The notes under the pieces: model-generated | What the model saw: only the letters and a program-made list of their open reading frames with translations | What the model was told of the DNA's origin: nothing | Database searches by the model: none | Source of the DNA: Larus michahellis | Taxonomy: Eukaryota; Chordata; Aves; Charadriiformes; Laridae | Length of the DNA stretch: 64,000 bases | Assembly (NCBI RefSeq): GCF_964199755.1 | Contig: NC_133910.1 | Location: forward strand, 13,214,711 to 13,278,710 | Direction of reading: 5' to 3' | Made by a program: the position numbers and the translations under genes | Shown: positions 1-12,100 of the stretch, piece by piece | How the letters are laid out: each line of letters begins with the position of its first letter | How positions within the stretch are numbered: position 1 is the stretch's first letter

Positions 1-989
1 CAGTGTGAGTAGAAGTCATTATCTGTAAACATTTGAAAAGAGAGATGATTTTCATAACTTTAAATCCTACAAAGGATTCTAGTAATCTGCTATGTGCATG
101 CCAAGGTAAAGCTCAGCCTTTCATCTGGTCTGATCCCACCCAGTCAGTGTAAAATGTTCCTTTGGTGAATGTCTAAAGCAAACAGTATCTTTTGTGAGAG
201 GCAGACAAAAACGAAAATAGGAAGCCTGGCCTTGAAGGCAACAGCAGGAGAAGGTGTATTATAAAGAAAGATGTGTTTACAGCCTTAGGGCTGTGCTCAG
301 TTGGTAAAAGTTTTTTTGCATAAGTTTTCAAAGGAAGCCTTACTTTTTATTTCATTCTGAATTAGTCCTTGAACGGGATCTTTGTCCAGATCTGCTTTAG
401 GCTCCTATTGCGGTGGCCTCTTCCAATAGCTGGGGGACATGGGACTCACATCTCTGCTCATTCTCAGCAGCTTGTTGAGAAATTTCTGCTGAAAAGCTTT
501 TGAACTAGAATATAAAATTAACAGGGCTGCTATAATGAACCATAGTGCCAAGGAGGAGTCAATGTGAGACGGGCACAACATTTTATATGCAACAGTGTAA
601 TGTGACTGGGGTCAGTAGGGGTGTACGGTGTGTTCTGGTTCTGTTGTCTTGATTCAAATCAAGGCTTTTCTGTAACTGGATGAAATAAGTTGGCAAGTCC
701 CATCCCATCCTCTGGTGAAAAGTTGTTCATAGCACGGGACCCACACTGAGGGCCTGACTTTTTAAGATGCTGAGCAACTATGTCTTGTTCAGACTCAATG
801 GGAATTGCAGATTTTGATCTTAAAATCAAGCATTTATATTTCCTCTTTAGCAGTCTCAACAGTGAGGCTTGTTGAGTAGGTTCTGCCGTACTGAGCTGCC
901 TCCGTGCCCCGGCACTGTTCTCTGCAGGTCAGTGCTAACGAAAGGGACAGGGAATTGTCAGCATCATAATGTGGCACGTATTAAGTCAC
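1..989. other. AK8 intron (left part), no gene seen
   Basis: This non-coding sequence precedes the CR1 insertion and should be AK8 intron, because the next AK8 exon begins at 2829. No exon with continuous frame, RNA gene or recognisable repeat could be supported. A donor-like GTGAGT lies at 5-10, but the sequence before it is too short to judge. Confidence 0.6.
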
Positions 990-2177
990 AACATCAATAG
1001 ACAAGGGGAGAGCAACTGACGTCATTTACCTGGACCTGAGCAAAGCCTTTGACACTGTCCCGCATGACATCCTGGTCTCCAAGCTGATAAAATATGGGTT
1101 TGATGGACTGACAATTCAGTGGATAAAGAACTGGTTTGACGGCAGCACCCAAAGAGTGGCTGTCAATGGGTCCATGTCCAAGTGGAGGCCAGTGACGGGT
1201 GGAATCCCTCAAGGATCAGTACTGGGACCGGTCTTGTTTAACGTCTTCGTCAGCGACATGGACAGTGGCATTGAGTGCACCCTCAGCAAGTTTGCCGACG
1301 ACACCAAGCTGTGTGGGGCTGCTGACACGCTGGAGGGAAGGGATGCCATCCAGAGGGACCTTGACAGGCTGGAGAGGTGGGCCCATGCCAACCTCATGAA
1401 GTTCAACAAGACCAAGTGCAAGGTCCTCCGTCTGGGTCAGGGCGATCCCAAGCACCGATATAGGCTGGGCAGCGACTGGCTTGAGAGCAGCCCTGAAGAA
1501 AAGGACTTGGGGGTGCTGGTAGACGAGAGGCTCACCTTGAACTATCAGTGTGCACTAGCCATCCAGAAAGCCAATCGTATCCTGGGCTGCATCAGGAGAA
1601 GCGTGGCTAGCAGGTCGAGGGACGTGATTCTGCCCCTCTACTCCACTCTCGTGAGACCCCACCTGGAGTACTGAGTCCAATTCTGGAGCCCCTACTACAA
1701 AAGAGATATGGACGTGCTGGAACGTGTCCAGAGAAGAGCCGCGAGGATGATCAGAGGGCTGGAGCACCTCTTCTATGAGGACAGACTGAGAGAGTTGGGG
1801 TTGTTCAGTCTGGAGAAAAGAAGGCTCCGAGGAGACCTCATAGTGGCCTACCAGTATCTTAAGGGGGCCGACGAGAAAGCTGGGGAGGGACTTTTTAGGA
1901 TGTCAGGTAACGGTAGGACTAGAGGGAATGGATTAAAACTAGAGATGGGTCGATTCAGACTGGACGTTAGGAAGAAGTTCTTCACCATGAGACACTGGAC
2001 CAGGTTGCCCAGAGAGGTGGTGGAAGCCCCATCCCTGGAAGTTTTTAAGGCCAGGCTGGAGGGGGCTCTGAGCAACCTGATCTGGTGGGAGGTGTCCCTG
2101 CCCATGGCAGGGGGTTGGAACTAGATGATCTTTAAGGTCCCTTCCAACCCTAACCATTCTGTGATTCTATGATTCTA
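990..2177 (+). mobile_element. CR1 LINE, 5'-truncated, with reverse transcriptase C-terminal half and 3' tail
   Basis: This is a chicken-repeat-1 (CR1) non-LTR retrotransposon copy in the AK8 intron, in the same orientation as AK8. Translation is open in one frame from about 994 to 2121 and gives the C-terminal part of the CR1 reverse transcriptase: a [13 protein letters not shown] block at about 1027-1065, a [10 protein letters not shown] block at about 1201-1230 and the catalytic FADD motif at 1291-1302. One in-frame stop (TGA, 1672-1674) breaks it and no frameshift was found. The N-terminal endonuclease region is absent, as in most CR1 copies, which are 5'-truncated during insertion. The 3' end carries the family's short tail of ATTCTATG-like units at about 2154-2177. 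The copy is therefore dead but fairly young. Confidence 0.95.
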
Positions 2178-2828
2178 AGTCTTATTACTCATTCTGCTTT
2201 TAAGGATGCAGGAGGCAGGTGGGAGACAGGAGGACTTACACTGCGGGGGTGGGCGGGGGGCAAGGGCAAAAGAAGTGGCAGAGCACTATAACAGCAAGAG
2301 GGAAACCCCTTTCATGGGCACTGAGTTGCGCGGTGCTGTTATTAGGGAAGAATGCATAATACTGGCAGACAAGCTCTTTTTCTGTCCTTGACAGACACAG
2401 TAGAAATTTTTTATTTACCTTTGTAATTTACATTGTGTTTGCTAGTTGGGTTGAGAAGCTGAATCCAGCGTAAGTTCAGCGGCAGCTGCTGGATTGTGAG
2501 GGAGCTACGACAGACCCAGCTGTAATTCGGTCACTGGTGTCCACACTCTTTTGTCCACTGAGCCCCATCAGTGACGCAGCACCACACGTACCATGTGTCA
2601 AAGAGCTTCTGCCTTGAGAAGCTTGGAGACTAAACACCACGTGAGGAGAAGAACCAGAGGAAAGAGGTCCTGTCCATATACTAATGTTTTCTGGTGCTAC
2701 AGTTTTGAGTGGCACTGTCACTTCCACATTTGTGTGTGCTGTTCATTTGGGTAAGGATTAACTTACTCTGAAGGTCACAAGTGATGTTCTCAGGGTGTTA
2801 ATGCACTTAATTGTTATGTTCTCCACAG
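2178..2828. other. AK8 intron between CR1 and penultimate exon
   Basis: Intronic sequence with a short G-rich run near 2246-2262. No gene or clear repeat was seen. It ends in the acceptor ctccacag at 2821-2828. Confidence 0.6.
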
Positions 2829-2909
2829 GGTATTTTTCTTTAACCTCCCGTATGAATCCATCATGGAACGGTTGTCTCAACGGAGGATTGATCCCGTCAC
2901 CGGGGAAAG
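2829..2909 (+). CDS. AK8: AK8 penultimate coding exon
   Basis: The exon is 81 bp and lies between acceptor ctccacag and donor gttagc. Its first base completes a codon from the previous exon, then it reads [19 protein letters not shown] and continues into DPVTGE. It ends with AG, which joins to the A that opens the next exon to give Arg. The RRxDPVTGE motif is the LID region that closes over ATP in adenylate kinases. Confidence 0.9.
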
Positions 2910-5658
2910 GTTAGCACTCGTGTCTTGATGTTTAACGTTTTTCAAGACTGCCAGCGAGATGAAAGCACCAGATAGACTTCATGGAAATCTAAGGAAACTC
3001 GGGAATATTGTACTCTTGCTTAGGGATTCCTTAAAAGAAAAGTTAAAACGTTCATAGCTACTCGAGTACCAACCCACCTACCTGCTTCTCCCGTTCTCAG
3101 AATAGGGCATTTTAAAATTGTGGAGCCCGAAATCTACAGTAGCAAGTAGCTCAGGTCTGAGATTTTAATGATAACTAAATTGGTTGGTAAAATAATGCTG
3201 AGGGAAGACGTCTGAAACCTCGCCTAAATGCAGATGGTTTTCAGACATTCCCATGGGAATTCTGAAGGCTTCCCAGCTGGGGAAAATGAAAAACTTGCTG
3301 CGTTTTACTTCCCCCAGCCCCTGTGATGGTTCTGTCTGCTGTGAGGTATTAATATAATTCCTGCTTAGTAGAGCAAAGTCGTTTGAGGTTCTCAGACGTG
3401 GCAGTTCATCTCACTGGCAGTCACCTCACCTGGTTTCAGCAGCGACCTTCAGGTTTACTGTCTGCTCCACCCCTGTTTTTTGGGGAACAAGTAACAATGA
3501 AATATCTCCCCAAATACCTGCTGGAGTTGGTGAGGATTTGCAACTTCACTTATGCTCTGTTTTTATGATTCCCCACACTTAAATTTTAAACCGCTATTTT
3601 ACTTCTAATGGTTAAATGCATCCTATTGAATCAAAGACAAATACTGAACCCTCAAAGATTAAGGCCATAAATACTGGATTTGTCCCAAAGTGATACACGA
3701 TTATTCAGACGTCTCACTCGAGGTGCCACATTAACTTGTGACAGCAACCGTGATTTGCTGTAACCGTTCTCTTTGTTTTCGTAATAAGTGATGCGGTTGT
3801 TCAGAAGAAGTGAACAGTATGAAGCAAATCATTCACACATCTTTGCATTTCTTATCATTAGGATTAGCCTTTTCAGTATCTGCTCCAGTTAACACGCTTC
3901 CTTCTTCCAAACGCTGGGTTTTATTCCTCCCAAATTCATTGTGAATTGAATTGTTTTAGATGCTGTATCTAATCCTAAAGATTAAAGCTGCACCACTGGC
4001 TACAGTGCTGTGAAGAGGGTGGCCTTCAGCTGTGCTCTACATAATCCTAATGTGGGACAAACTCTGTGTCCACATCAGTGTCCCGGCGCGAGCTGTAATG
4101 CAGTTTGTGCAGAGACACAGAGACTCCGCTTCTCTCCTCGGTTTTGCTTCTATCCCAACAGTTGCGGGGAATTTGGCTGTACGGGAAGAGGGATAAACTG
4201 GTTTTGTGTTAGAGCAGAAGAGACGTTTACTCAGAAGTAGAATTACCGTGGCAGGACAGTTAAATACGTGTTTGCAAAAGAGCTTTTGGCGATTGTTGGG
4301 AGCCTTTGGCAACGCAGAAACATGGTCAGAATTCTTCTTGGCGTCAGCTCTCTGGGCAGGCGGAGCCGGGCTGCGGCACTGCTACAGGACGATGCTCTGG
4401 GGATGAAACCCCTCGGTCTCGCTGAAGCCTCCTGAGTAGTTGGGTGAACCTACAGCTGCGAATTCAGGGAAGCCAAATTCTGGCATTTTGGAAATCAGAA
4501 AATTAGAAATAGCCAAAACCTACCTCAGAGTGAACTAACCTCTCTTTATCTTCAGCTACTATATAAAGATGTTAGCAATTACATTCTACCAGATATCTGC
4601 CCAGAAATAGAGACCAAAGTAGAATATTTGTGTCTTCTTAACTTCTTCCAGTGATCTTTAGCACTAACAGTATTAACCCTGCTCGTAGTGGCTTATCAAG
4701 AGGAAGAATCTTTCAAGCTCGAGCTTGTGGTGATTTGGAGACCGTGTGGAGGAAGGGCTGTGCTTCCGCTGCCCTTCTGCCGTGTGCTGGGAGCTCAGCC
4801 GCATGCCCGCTGCTAGGAAATACTTGCAAAATTTAATACTGGTGATCCCCGCCGTGTTGCTGCACTTCTGAATCTGGGCAGGGAAGTCTCCAAAGTCTGA
4901 GAGCCTAAAACACATTTTAAGTTACGGGTCCTTCAGGTCCTTCATGCTGGGCACAGGGCTGGGTTTGGGCTCTGATTCGATGCAAAGAAAGCACGCAAAG
5001 TTTGGCAGTTTTTTCCTGACTAATGTCCCGCATCAGCATAACAGTAAAGCACAGCAAAGATTTGTAACAGGTGCTAAGGATTAAGGTTGGGCTTTTTTGG
5101 ATGCTTTTTTTTAAGATAGAAATCAAAGATTACAAGTAAAACAGGATACCTTGGGATTGGATCTGGAACAGATCTGGAAATGCTTCTGAACCTGGAGCGC
5201 TTGGCGCGTGATGGGGATTTCTCCACACCTTGTGTGAAGTGTATGAACACCAGCAGCACTCTCTCTGGGTCACCTCAAGAGAAACTCTTGCCTTTTGAGC
5301 ATCCAGCGTTCTTGAGAGCAGGGATGACAGATTACTTGCTCTGAATCTTAGGAAATAGCCACTGTGTCCTCACCTTGAGCTGAAGCGGTGGCATTTGTGT
5401 CTCATCTCCAGATACCACACTACATTCAGACCAGCACCCACACCGGAGATCCAAGCCCGTCTCAGGCAGCACCCTAGAGACAAGGAAGAAAATATTGAGA
5501 AGCAGTTGGAAACCTATTACAGGAATGTCAAGGAACTGGAGGATTTTTATGAAGACGCTTTTTATGTCAATGCTGACCAAGACCCTCATGTTGTCTTTGA
5601 GTTTATAGAAAGCTGTATCATTAAGCCTCTTCCATGCAAAAAATTAAAAAGCTTATAA
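2829..5658 (+). CDS. AK8: Adenylate kinase 8, C-terminal part (two last coding exons)
   Basis: AK8 is a cytosolic, cilium-associated adenylate kinase with two kinase domains. It interconverts ATP plus AMP with 2 ADP and supports axonemal energy balance. Only the last two coding exons lie here: 2829-2909 and 5412-5658 with stop TAA. Joined across a phase-2 intron they read continuously as the end of the second kinase domain. The first exon holds the LID-type motif [10 protein letters not shown]; the second holds the family's [13 protein letters not shown] and [13 protein letters not shown] blocks. These match the known vertebrate AK8 tail, with the C-terminus a few residues longer (CKKLKSL). 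All upstream exons, including the P-loops, lie left of the window. Position and orientation, 3' end facing GTF3C4, agree with vertebrate gene order. The identification is strong; this part was not checked against transcripts. Confidence 0.9.
2910..5411. other. AK8 last intron
   Basis: This 2.5-kb phase-2 intron starts at gttagc and ends at ctcatctccag. Short open frames inside it look like chance and I saw no clear repeat or RNA gene. Confidence 0.7.
5412..5658 (+). CDS. AK8: AK8 last coding exon
   Basis: The exon has 247 bp of coding sequence: one base completing Arg, 81 codons and TAA at 5656-5658. It is rich in Lys, Glu and aromatic residues and ends with the conserved [14 protein letters not shown] block followed by CKKLKSL. 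The terminal ATTAAA-like run at about 5642 overlaps the coding end and is probably not the main polyadenylation signal. Confidence 0.9.
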
Positions 5659-6005
5659 TTAATAAGGATTATTTACGGCACAGTTGATTTTGAACTTTTC
5701 CCTATGTTTGCAGTCCAGTCACTGAAGTGGCAGTTGTCACAAGTGAACAGGCAGTCAGCCAAGCTGCGTTAAATTCGAAGCTCACCAAGGTTGATCAAAG
5801 CAGAGAGTAAAAAAACCTGTATTTTATGGGAAATTGTTTTGGCTCTTATGTTGTGGTCCAAGGTATGAAGCACTGTGGCTAGGGAAGTTCCTGTGTTTAA
5901 GTCAAGTATCTTTTTTCTGATTCTCTGGTTCAGTGAATAGTTGTTTTGCCTTAACCGTGTAATACCCACGAAGCCAATTTGCGATATTAAAGCTGTTTGA
6001 TGTGT
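5659..6005 (+). other. AK8: AK8 probable 3'UTR and poly(A) site
   Basis: Sequence after the AK8 stop up to a likely cleavage site. ATTAAA at 5986-5991 is followed within 20 bases by a GT-rich stretch (gtttgatgtgtttgtg), the usual layout of a vertebrate poly(A) site. The end point is inferred, not observed. Confidence 0.5.
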
Positions 6006-9000
6006 TTGTGCCTTATTCACTCAGTGCTTTCCACCAAAACTGCACGGGCACCACCCACCTACCTCACTGGCACACTCTGCTGCGGGCAAACACGGAAGCA
6101 AATAGAAAAAGGAAGCTTGCAGCGCTCCCCCCAGGCAACTGCAGTGCTTTGAGGCCAGGGTAAGGAGGTTTGCACTCCTTTGTTAACTCAGGTTGTTCAA
6201 CAAGTTCTGACAAAACAGTCACCCTGTTCTGCACTCCAAACCCGCAGCCAGGCTGGAAGACTCAGATCAACTGGAAAAAATACCCAGAGCCATATAAAAC
6301 TGGTTGCAGGTTCATCTCTTTCAGAACCCAATTAAGGACATAACGAGCTGCAGGAGCAGATAGGTTACTAAATCCTGTTTTCCTCGGGGAGTAAGGCCCT
6401 CGGCCTGTGGCTGCCCTGACCGAGCTGCGGCTGGGCAGGTTGGTGCCTGGGTTTTTTTTGCTCTGGCTGGACCTGGCTGCAGGAAATGCTCAGGTAAGTC
6501 TTTCTTAATTGGAAAATCCATGATGAACAGCACAGCACTGTTAACCAGCTCAGACTCTGGCTATGGACGGGCACATCCTTAATGCTTCTAAGAAAGGGGC
6601 GTGATTTGTTGTGATTCAGAGGAGCCCTGAGTTTGATGCCTCTGTTATGTCTCCTTCTATTTCTCCCTTGGGTATGAGTGTGAATTCCCTTTGGCCTGGG
6701 CATGGGGAGGAGCTTCGTCTTTCTCCTAGAAGCCTCTGTGTCTGAGAAGATGCAGGAGGCACGTGCCTTCTCCTTTCAGAGAGGACAGGCCTCCAGGAGC
6801 CTTTTGGTTTTAGATTTCTCTGATCCTATTGCTGTAAATAAGTTTGGGTCTTTGTTGCTGTCTTTGATCGTGTGTGTCTAGGTCTATGTGAGGTGCTGTG
6901 GGGTATGCATGCCGAGCTCTCTTCTCACACCTGCAGAGTAAATTCAGGTGGGAATACCCTGGTTATCCAGATGGCTATGAGGATATTTTGGGAGAGTTTA
7001 AGGTCAGAATTTTCACTACCTTTAGGTGGTTTAGTGAATGGGAGTTGGACTTTCCAGCCTTGAGGGCAGCTTTAAAAAATCTCAGAATAAATATCTTTGA
7101 AATCTAAGAAAGCCAAATCCTCTGGCACCAGCAACGCCAGCTGAGTCCTCCGTGCCTCTTGTGCTGAGAAATCCCGGCTCGTAGCGCCAGGCTGAGGCAG
7201 CGGCTGCTCCCCCGGCACAGGGCCCAGCCCCAGCCCTCCTGCAAAGCCGGGCAAGGGCATTTCTAACAGTCCGACCTGTTACAAATGTGCTGTTTGGTAA
7301 CCTACTTGGGCAGCTGGTTTTTATGCTATCGCTATAAAGATATGCTGTAGCATTCATGCATAATTGGGAGCCCTTCTATTAATAATACATGGGAAGCTCA
7401 TCTTGCTAATATCACCTTCATCTCAGTGTTCCTACTAAATATTTTGATAGATGAAATGGATAGAGAGTGTATTTAAATACTGTTTGTACTGCAGCTAGGG
7501 TACAAAAGGGACAGTGCATCTTTAATTAGACAGGTACATCTGCTTAATTAATTTAGCTGTAAAGCCCTTTTTCCTCTTCATTCTTTCATCTATATGCGGA
7601 CGCTATATTAGTTCCGCTCTGCTGGTTCCATAGAAACTGAGAAAAAGAGCTCCTCTCATTGAGATGCGCTTGGCATGTCTGGGTACGGAGTCTCAGGTCA
7701 ATGGTCAACCCCCAAGGGTTTGCAGCAGGCCTGAAGTGCAGAACGTAAGGGTTAGCAGAACATGCTAATACTCATGTAGAACTCTCCCTCGGAAACAACT
7801 AAAACAATTGACATTCATTTAATTACTGTAAACGAAACAGCCCCTGCATCACTTTGCATAGTAAAGCCTGTTAATACCAAAAAGGTTCAGTGGGTGGAAG
7901 GAGGAATTAGGCTTTTATAATTGGAATGCAACACTTGAAAAGCAATTTGGTAACTGCGCTTGATTTTATTAGCATCTTATTCTGGCAAAACAAATGTTGA
8001 GCAATGAGAAAAACAAGGTGAAGAGGAGGTGGTAAGAACGCAGCAGGGACCAGACGTTACTTATTGCAGAGCTTGCCCGGTTCTGAAATGGACGTCTTTT
8101 ATCTCTCTGCTTTCCGAAGATGCTTTGCAGAGAGGGCTGCTTGGAGGTTGTGCTACACCCTATATATTATGCTGTTAATTACGTAGTTCAGCAACAGGAT
8201 GAGTATGTCCAGCTCTTCCACAAACTTCTGTATCCACCAGCTCCAAACACTAGATCCTTCAGTGCCCTGTGGTGGAAGGATGCTTGAACGGAGGCAGGAG
8301 ACCCAATCCCCCAGCACCGTCTCTGCAAGGACCCCCTGTAGCTCTTGAAAGATTCCCCCTGCCGACTCCTTTGGTTTCTCACCTTTCCCTGTAAGGCTTG
8401 GGTGCTGCTTGGGTGATGACGCCAGCAGAAAAACCTTAAATGTCGGTGGCTTTGGCACCACGCACTCAGAAGGTGCTGCAGAAGCCGTGGGACTGTAATG
8501 CAGGAAGGGCCAGCAAGGCGTTCGTACAGGTCCTTAAGGTTTGCTTTAGAGCAAAGACAGGCCCGGTGGGTTCCCGTGCCTCAGTTCTGCTCCCCGGAGG
8601 GGCAGCTGGAGCCCAGTTGATCTGAAGTAGGAGCAAACTCTGGTTACAAACCTGTAACTGCCCATCTGTGTCGCAGTTGCCAAAACTGAACCTGAAAGGT
8701 GACTCTTGCCTTGTCATACATGGCACAGAAAATTGTCTATTCCCCTCGACAAGCAGGCTCTCCTGGGTTATCCTCCTCTTCCTGCAACAAGAACTGTTTG
8801 ATTCTACGGAAGAAAAGAAAAGGTGATGTCAGGCCCCTTTCATCAAAGAACGTTGGTTCTTTAGCGTAATTGTTTTCTGGCGCTGGAGTTCAGGAGGCCA
8901 GGGAAAAGAACCTCCGCTGGCGAGAAGGGAATGGTTGTGTGGCTGAAGGGCACTATCAGACGCCGGGTCCCCTCCCAGGCTTTACCACCGGTGTTCTCTG

Positions 9001-9164
9001 ACACTGGCCACAGTGAGATTTTTATTATTAAGCTTTTTTTTCTTTTTAAATGTGAAGTTTTTTGCTGAAGGTCTGAGTGCTTTAACTACACTGCTGTCTT
9101 TTGCCAGTCTCAGCTCTTGGCACCCCAGGTCCCTCCCAGGAATTCAGTCCCTTAAAATACAGAC
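6006..9164. other. Intergenic region between convergent AK8 and GTF3C4
   Basis: About 3.2 kb between the inferred 3' ends of AK8 (+) and GTF3C4 (-). No gene was recognised. Most is ordinary unique sequence; 7310-8060 is unusually AT-rich and motif-dense and is listed separately. Confidence 0.55.
7310..8060. promoter_or_regulatory. Candidate conserved enhancer-like block
   Basis: Non-repetitive AT-rich sequence with many homeodomain and POU-type core sites: atgcataatt near 7357, tttaattag near 7520, cttaattaattta near 7543, aattactgtaa near 7820. It lacks open frames and repeat signatures. Such composition is typical of deeply conserved developmental elements. This is a by-eye inference and needs cross-species alignment. 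Confidence 0.3.
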
Positions 9165-12100
9165 ATTACAAACAAGTACTTTATTTATTTATTTAGAATA
9201 AAAAAGGAGCAGGATTACAATGCTACTGTCGCAGTATAGAAAGCATTCATCCAGGTTTGCTTCACATTTACAAAATGTGCCATATACACAGCATCAGTAT
9301 TCACAGCAACTTTGTCAGACCCTCCCATGAACTAAGTCTCAAAGGAAAAAATCCCCAAACTGAAGATTAAAACTCAACTTTGCTGTTCATTCAGCCTGGT
9401 GACCGTGCGGTCGGACAGCTACAACACTCACACCCCAGAACGGAATTAAAGCAGCACGACGAGATCGACTAGATTAGCGAGCAATTAAACTCTCCTCCGA
9501 ACAGTTCCATTTGGATGGCTCTTGGGTTTTCCCTTTTTGGGGCCAGCCTCCTAGTTTTGTGTTAAATAAGAATGGCGCGGGGCTGGCACTGCCCTGTGCC
9601 GCCTGCTGTAGGCTCTCAGTAGTGCACGAGTCCTCCTGTGATGAAGGGGCTCCAAACATTCACATTTGGGTTCATTCAGCTACAGCCTAGGACAGCACAG
9701 GGAGCCACTCCACTTTCTGCCCCTGACTGTAGTGTAATTAATGATAATTAGCGCCCTGTGTACCCACTGCATTGCAACAACGAAACCAATATCCACAGGC
9801 AGCTGTGACACTCCTGAGGTCACCGCCCGCATCAGGACAGAGCAGCAGGAGTTCCAGGTCTTCAGGGGGAAAAGTACTAACAACTGAGTTCACGTTAAAA
9901 AATAGTGATGGAATAGGAACATTCCCACTGACGTGAAGGGTCTGGGAACATCTCCAGTGTAAAGTAGGAGTGAGAACCGAGTACAGCCAAAGATGAGCAC
10001 AGACAGACATTTCAGTGAGAGTATGTATACGAGGCCCTTCTCGGTTGGAAATGAAAACTAAAGCTCTGTGGGCATCGCTGTGCACACTTCCTACCCTCTG
10101 CACGTTGTGAAAAGCTATCCCGCATCGAGACTTCCAAGAGAAGGCTCAGCTCCATTGTGTTAAGATTCCCCCTCCTTCGACAGGCAGGACAGGACACCAG
10201 ATGAAGGGCCAGGCTCAAGTTGTCCTTGTTTACCCACACGGAGGGGAAAAAAAGCAGTTTTCCAACCTGGTATTTGCCAGCAGAGCTGTAAGCTATCAGC
10301 CATCTCCACACAGGCATTTGCACCAGTTCTGGTTAAAGAGTAAACCCCCCCCACGACGTGAGCCTGGAGGACAACCAGCGTCATTTGTGCGTTTACAGAC
10401 CCGATACAGAAAGCTTCAAAAGGGAATACAAGAGGGGGATGAGGACAGACGTAGTACTGGTAACTGCTTTGAGCATTTTGCCTTTATGTACTGAGAGCCC
10501 ATAAACACCTTCTTCCAGTTAATTTAGACGCTTACTGTAAATCCAACTTTTGCCATGACTACCAACGCTTTGAGGCTAAGACTGCTATTGCCCTTACATC
10601 CAGCTGCAAAAATATGAACTAGTGCTCTGCAGTAACAGATTCTGAAGTTTATTACATTGTTAAGTATTGGACTGCTACTAACTACACCCTTAGAAGGTGA
10701 CTGCCAGAAAGGATTCAATAAACAGCATGAACTAGGTTGTAAAATGCCAACAAGCACTTGATGACGCCTGCCAGCAGCAAGCGGGCACATGGTGGTCTCT
10801 CGCTGCCATCCCCAGCTCCACTCGCGCAGGAAGGCAGAGTAGAGAGAATGAAGAGGTACCTTTTTCTTCCTGCAGCCCCCGTCCTGCCCCCTTGAAGATA
10901 CTCTCTCGACAGCCCCATCTAACTGGCCTTGCACCTCTGTCTCGCCCACAAAGGTCAGGTGTTGTCAAAAGAGCAATAGCTTCAGTGATTAACCCCGAGC
11001 TGCTCCGCGGTGGGGCTCTGAGGAGCGGGGATGGGCTCCCTTCCTCCTCTCTCTGATGCCGGAGCTGTAGGTGGCAACTGAGCCGCCTGCAGGGCTGGCC
11101 ACTGCTTCACAGACTGGGCAACTCATAAAGGAAGGGCTCTGGCTTTGAGAAACTAAGCTTTACAAACAAGTCTCCTGTAAATGTTAGTTTAGGGCGTAAC
11201 AGGACAAGTGTGACTTGTCAGCCTTTAGCTTAGACTCTAAATGTTTGCATTCGTTTCTTTTACATCGAGGAACCCTTGATGAGGATAGAATAAACGGTGT
11301 TATGCTGCCCATAATCACTGATGATACACTAGCCAGTAGAAAACCTGGTAAGTTTCAAGAAAATCAGGGAAATATTTATTGCCTGTATGTCTGCATTAGC
11401 AACCATAGTATTTCCTCTCTAGAAATATACAATAGGATTAACGGGATGGGGGAACATACAAAAGGAAAGGACGATTGAATGATGAAGTCCCCAAGCCACA
11501 GCTGAACGGGGTAAAAGGCCGCAATGAGTTCCACTGTCACCAGTTCCAGAGCAGGAGTGTAGTGTGGAGACCCAGGACAGAGTCCTCATGACCCCAGACT
11601 TTCACCTTGGTTCCAACAACGGCATCTAGCACCAAGGCACTAAGCAGCTGCCCAGTCCAGAGCTGTTCTGCTTATCCATCGAACCTGGATTAGCCTGGAT
11701 TTCTTCGTCCCAGTGGAGGAGGGATAAACTCCTGTCCTCGTCATGAGCAGCAAATCTTAAATGCTATCAGAAGCCACTTGTCAGGGACAATGACAGATTG
11801 GCTTCTGACACAGAACAGAGCATCTCTGGCTATTAATTCTCAGATGCAACAGCAAATACCACAACCCTTTAAAAAAAAAAAAAAGCAGTGCATGAAGAAC
11901 CGCTTAGTGTCTCTGCTGGGGTGTTAGTCTTCCTCTGGAGACGAGGCACCATCAACAGCCACAGTGTTTACCACCAAATGGCGAAGCGGTTGACGAGTGC
12001 CTTTAACTATTCACTTGTTTAAGACATCTCACAAAACTCAGGGCAAAAGCTTAGTGAGAAAAAACTGATTTTGTGGGATGTGTTCCTTGAATACTTCGTT

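Noticed and set aside
1-10. Possible end of an AK8 exon at the left edge (donor-like GTGAGT at 5-10)
   Set aside because: Only four bases precede it, and they would give Val where the family has Arg at the junction; cannot be supported.
10524-10949. 141-codon minus-strand frame in the GTF3C4 3' region
   Set aside because: No recognisable domain, no splice logic, and it lies inside the probable 3'UTR.
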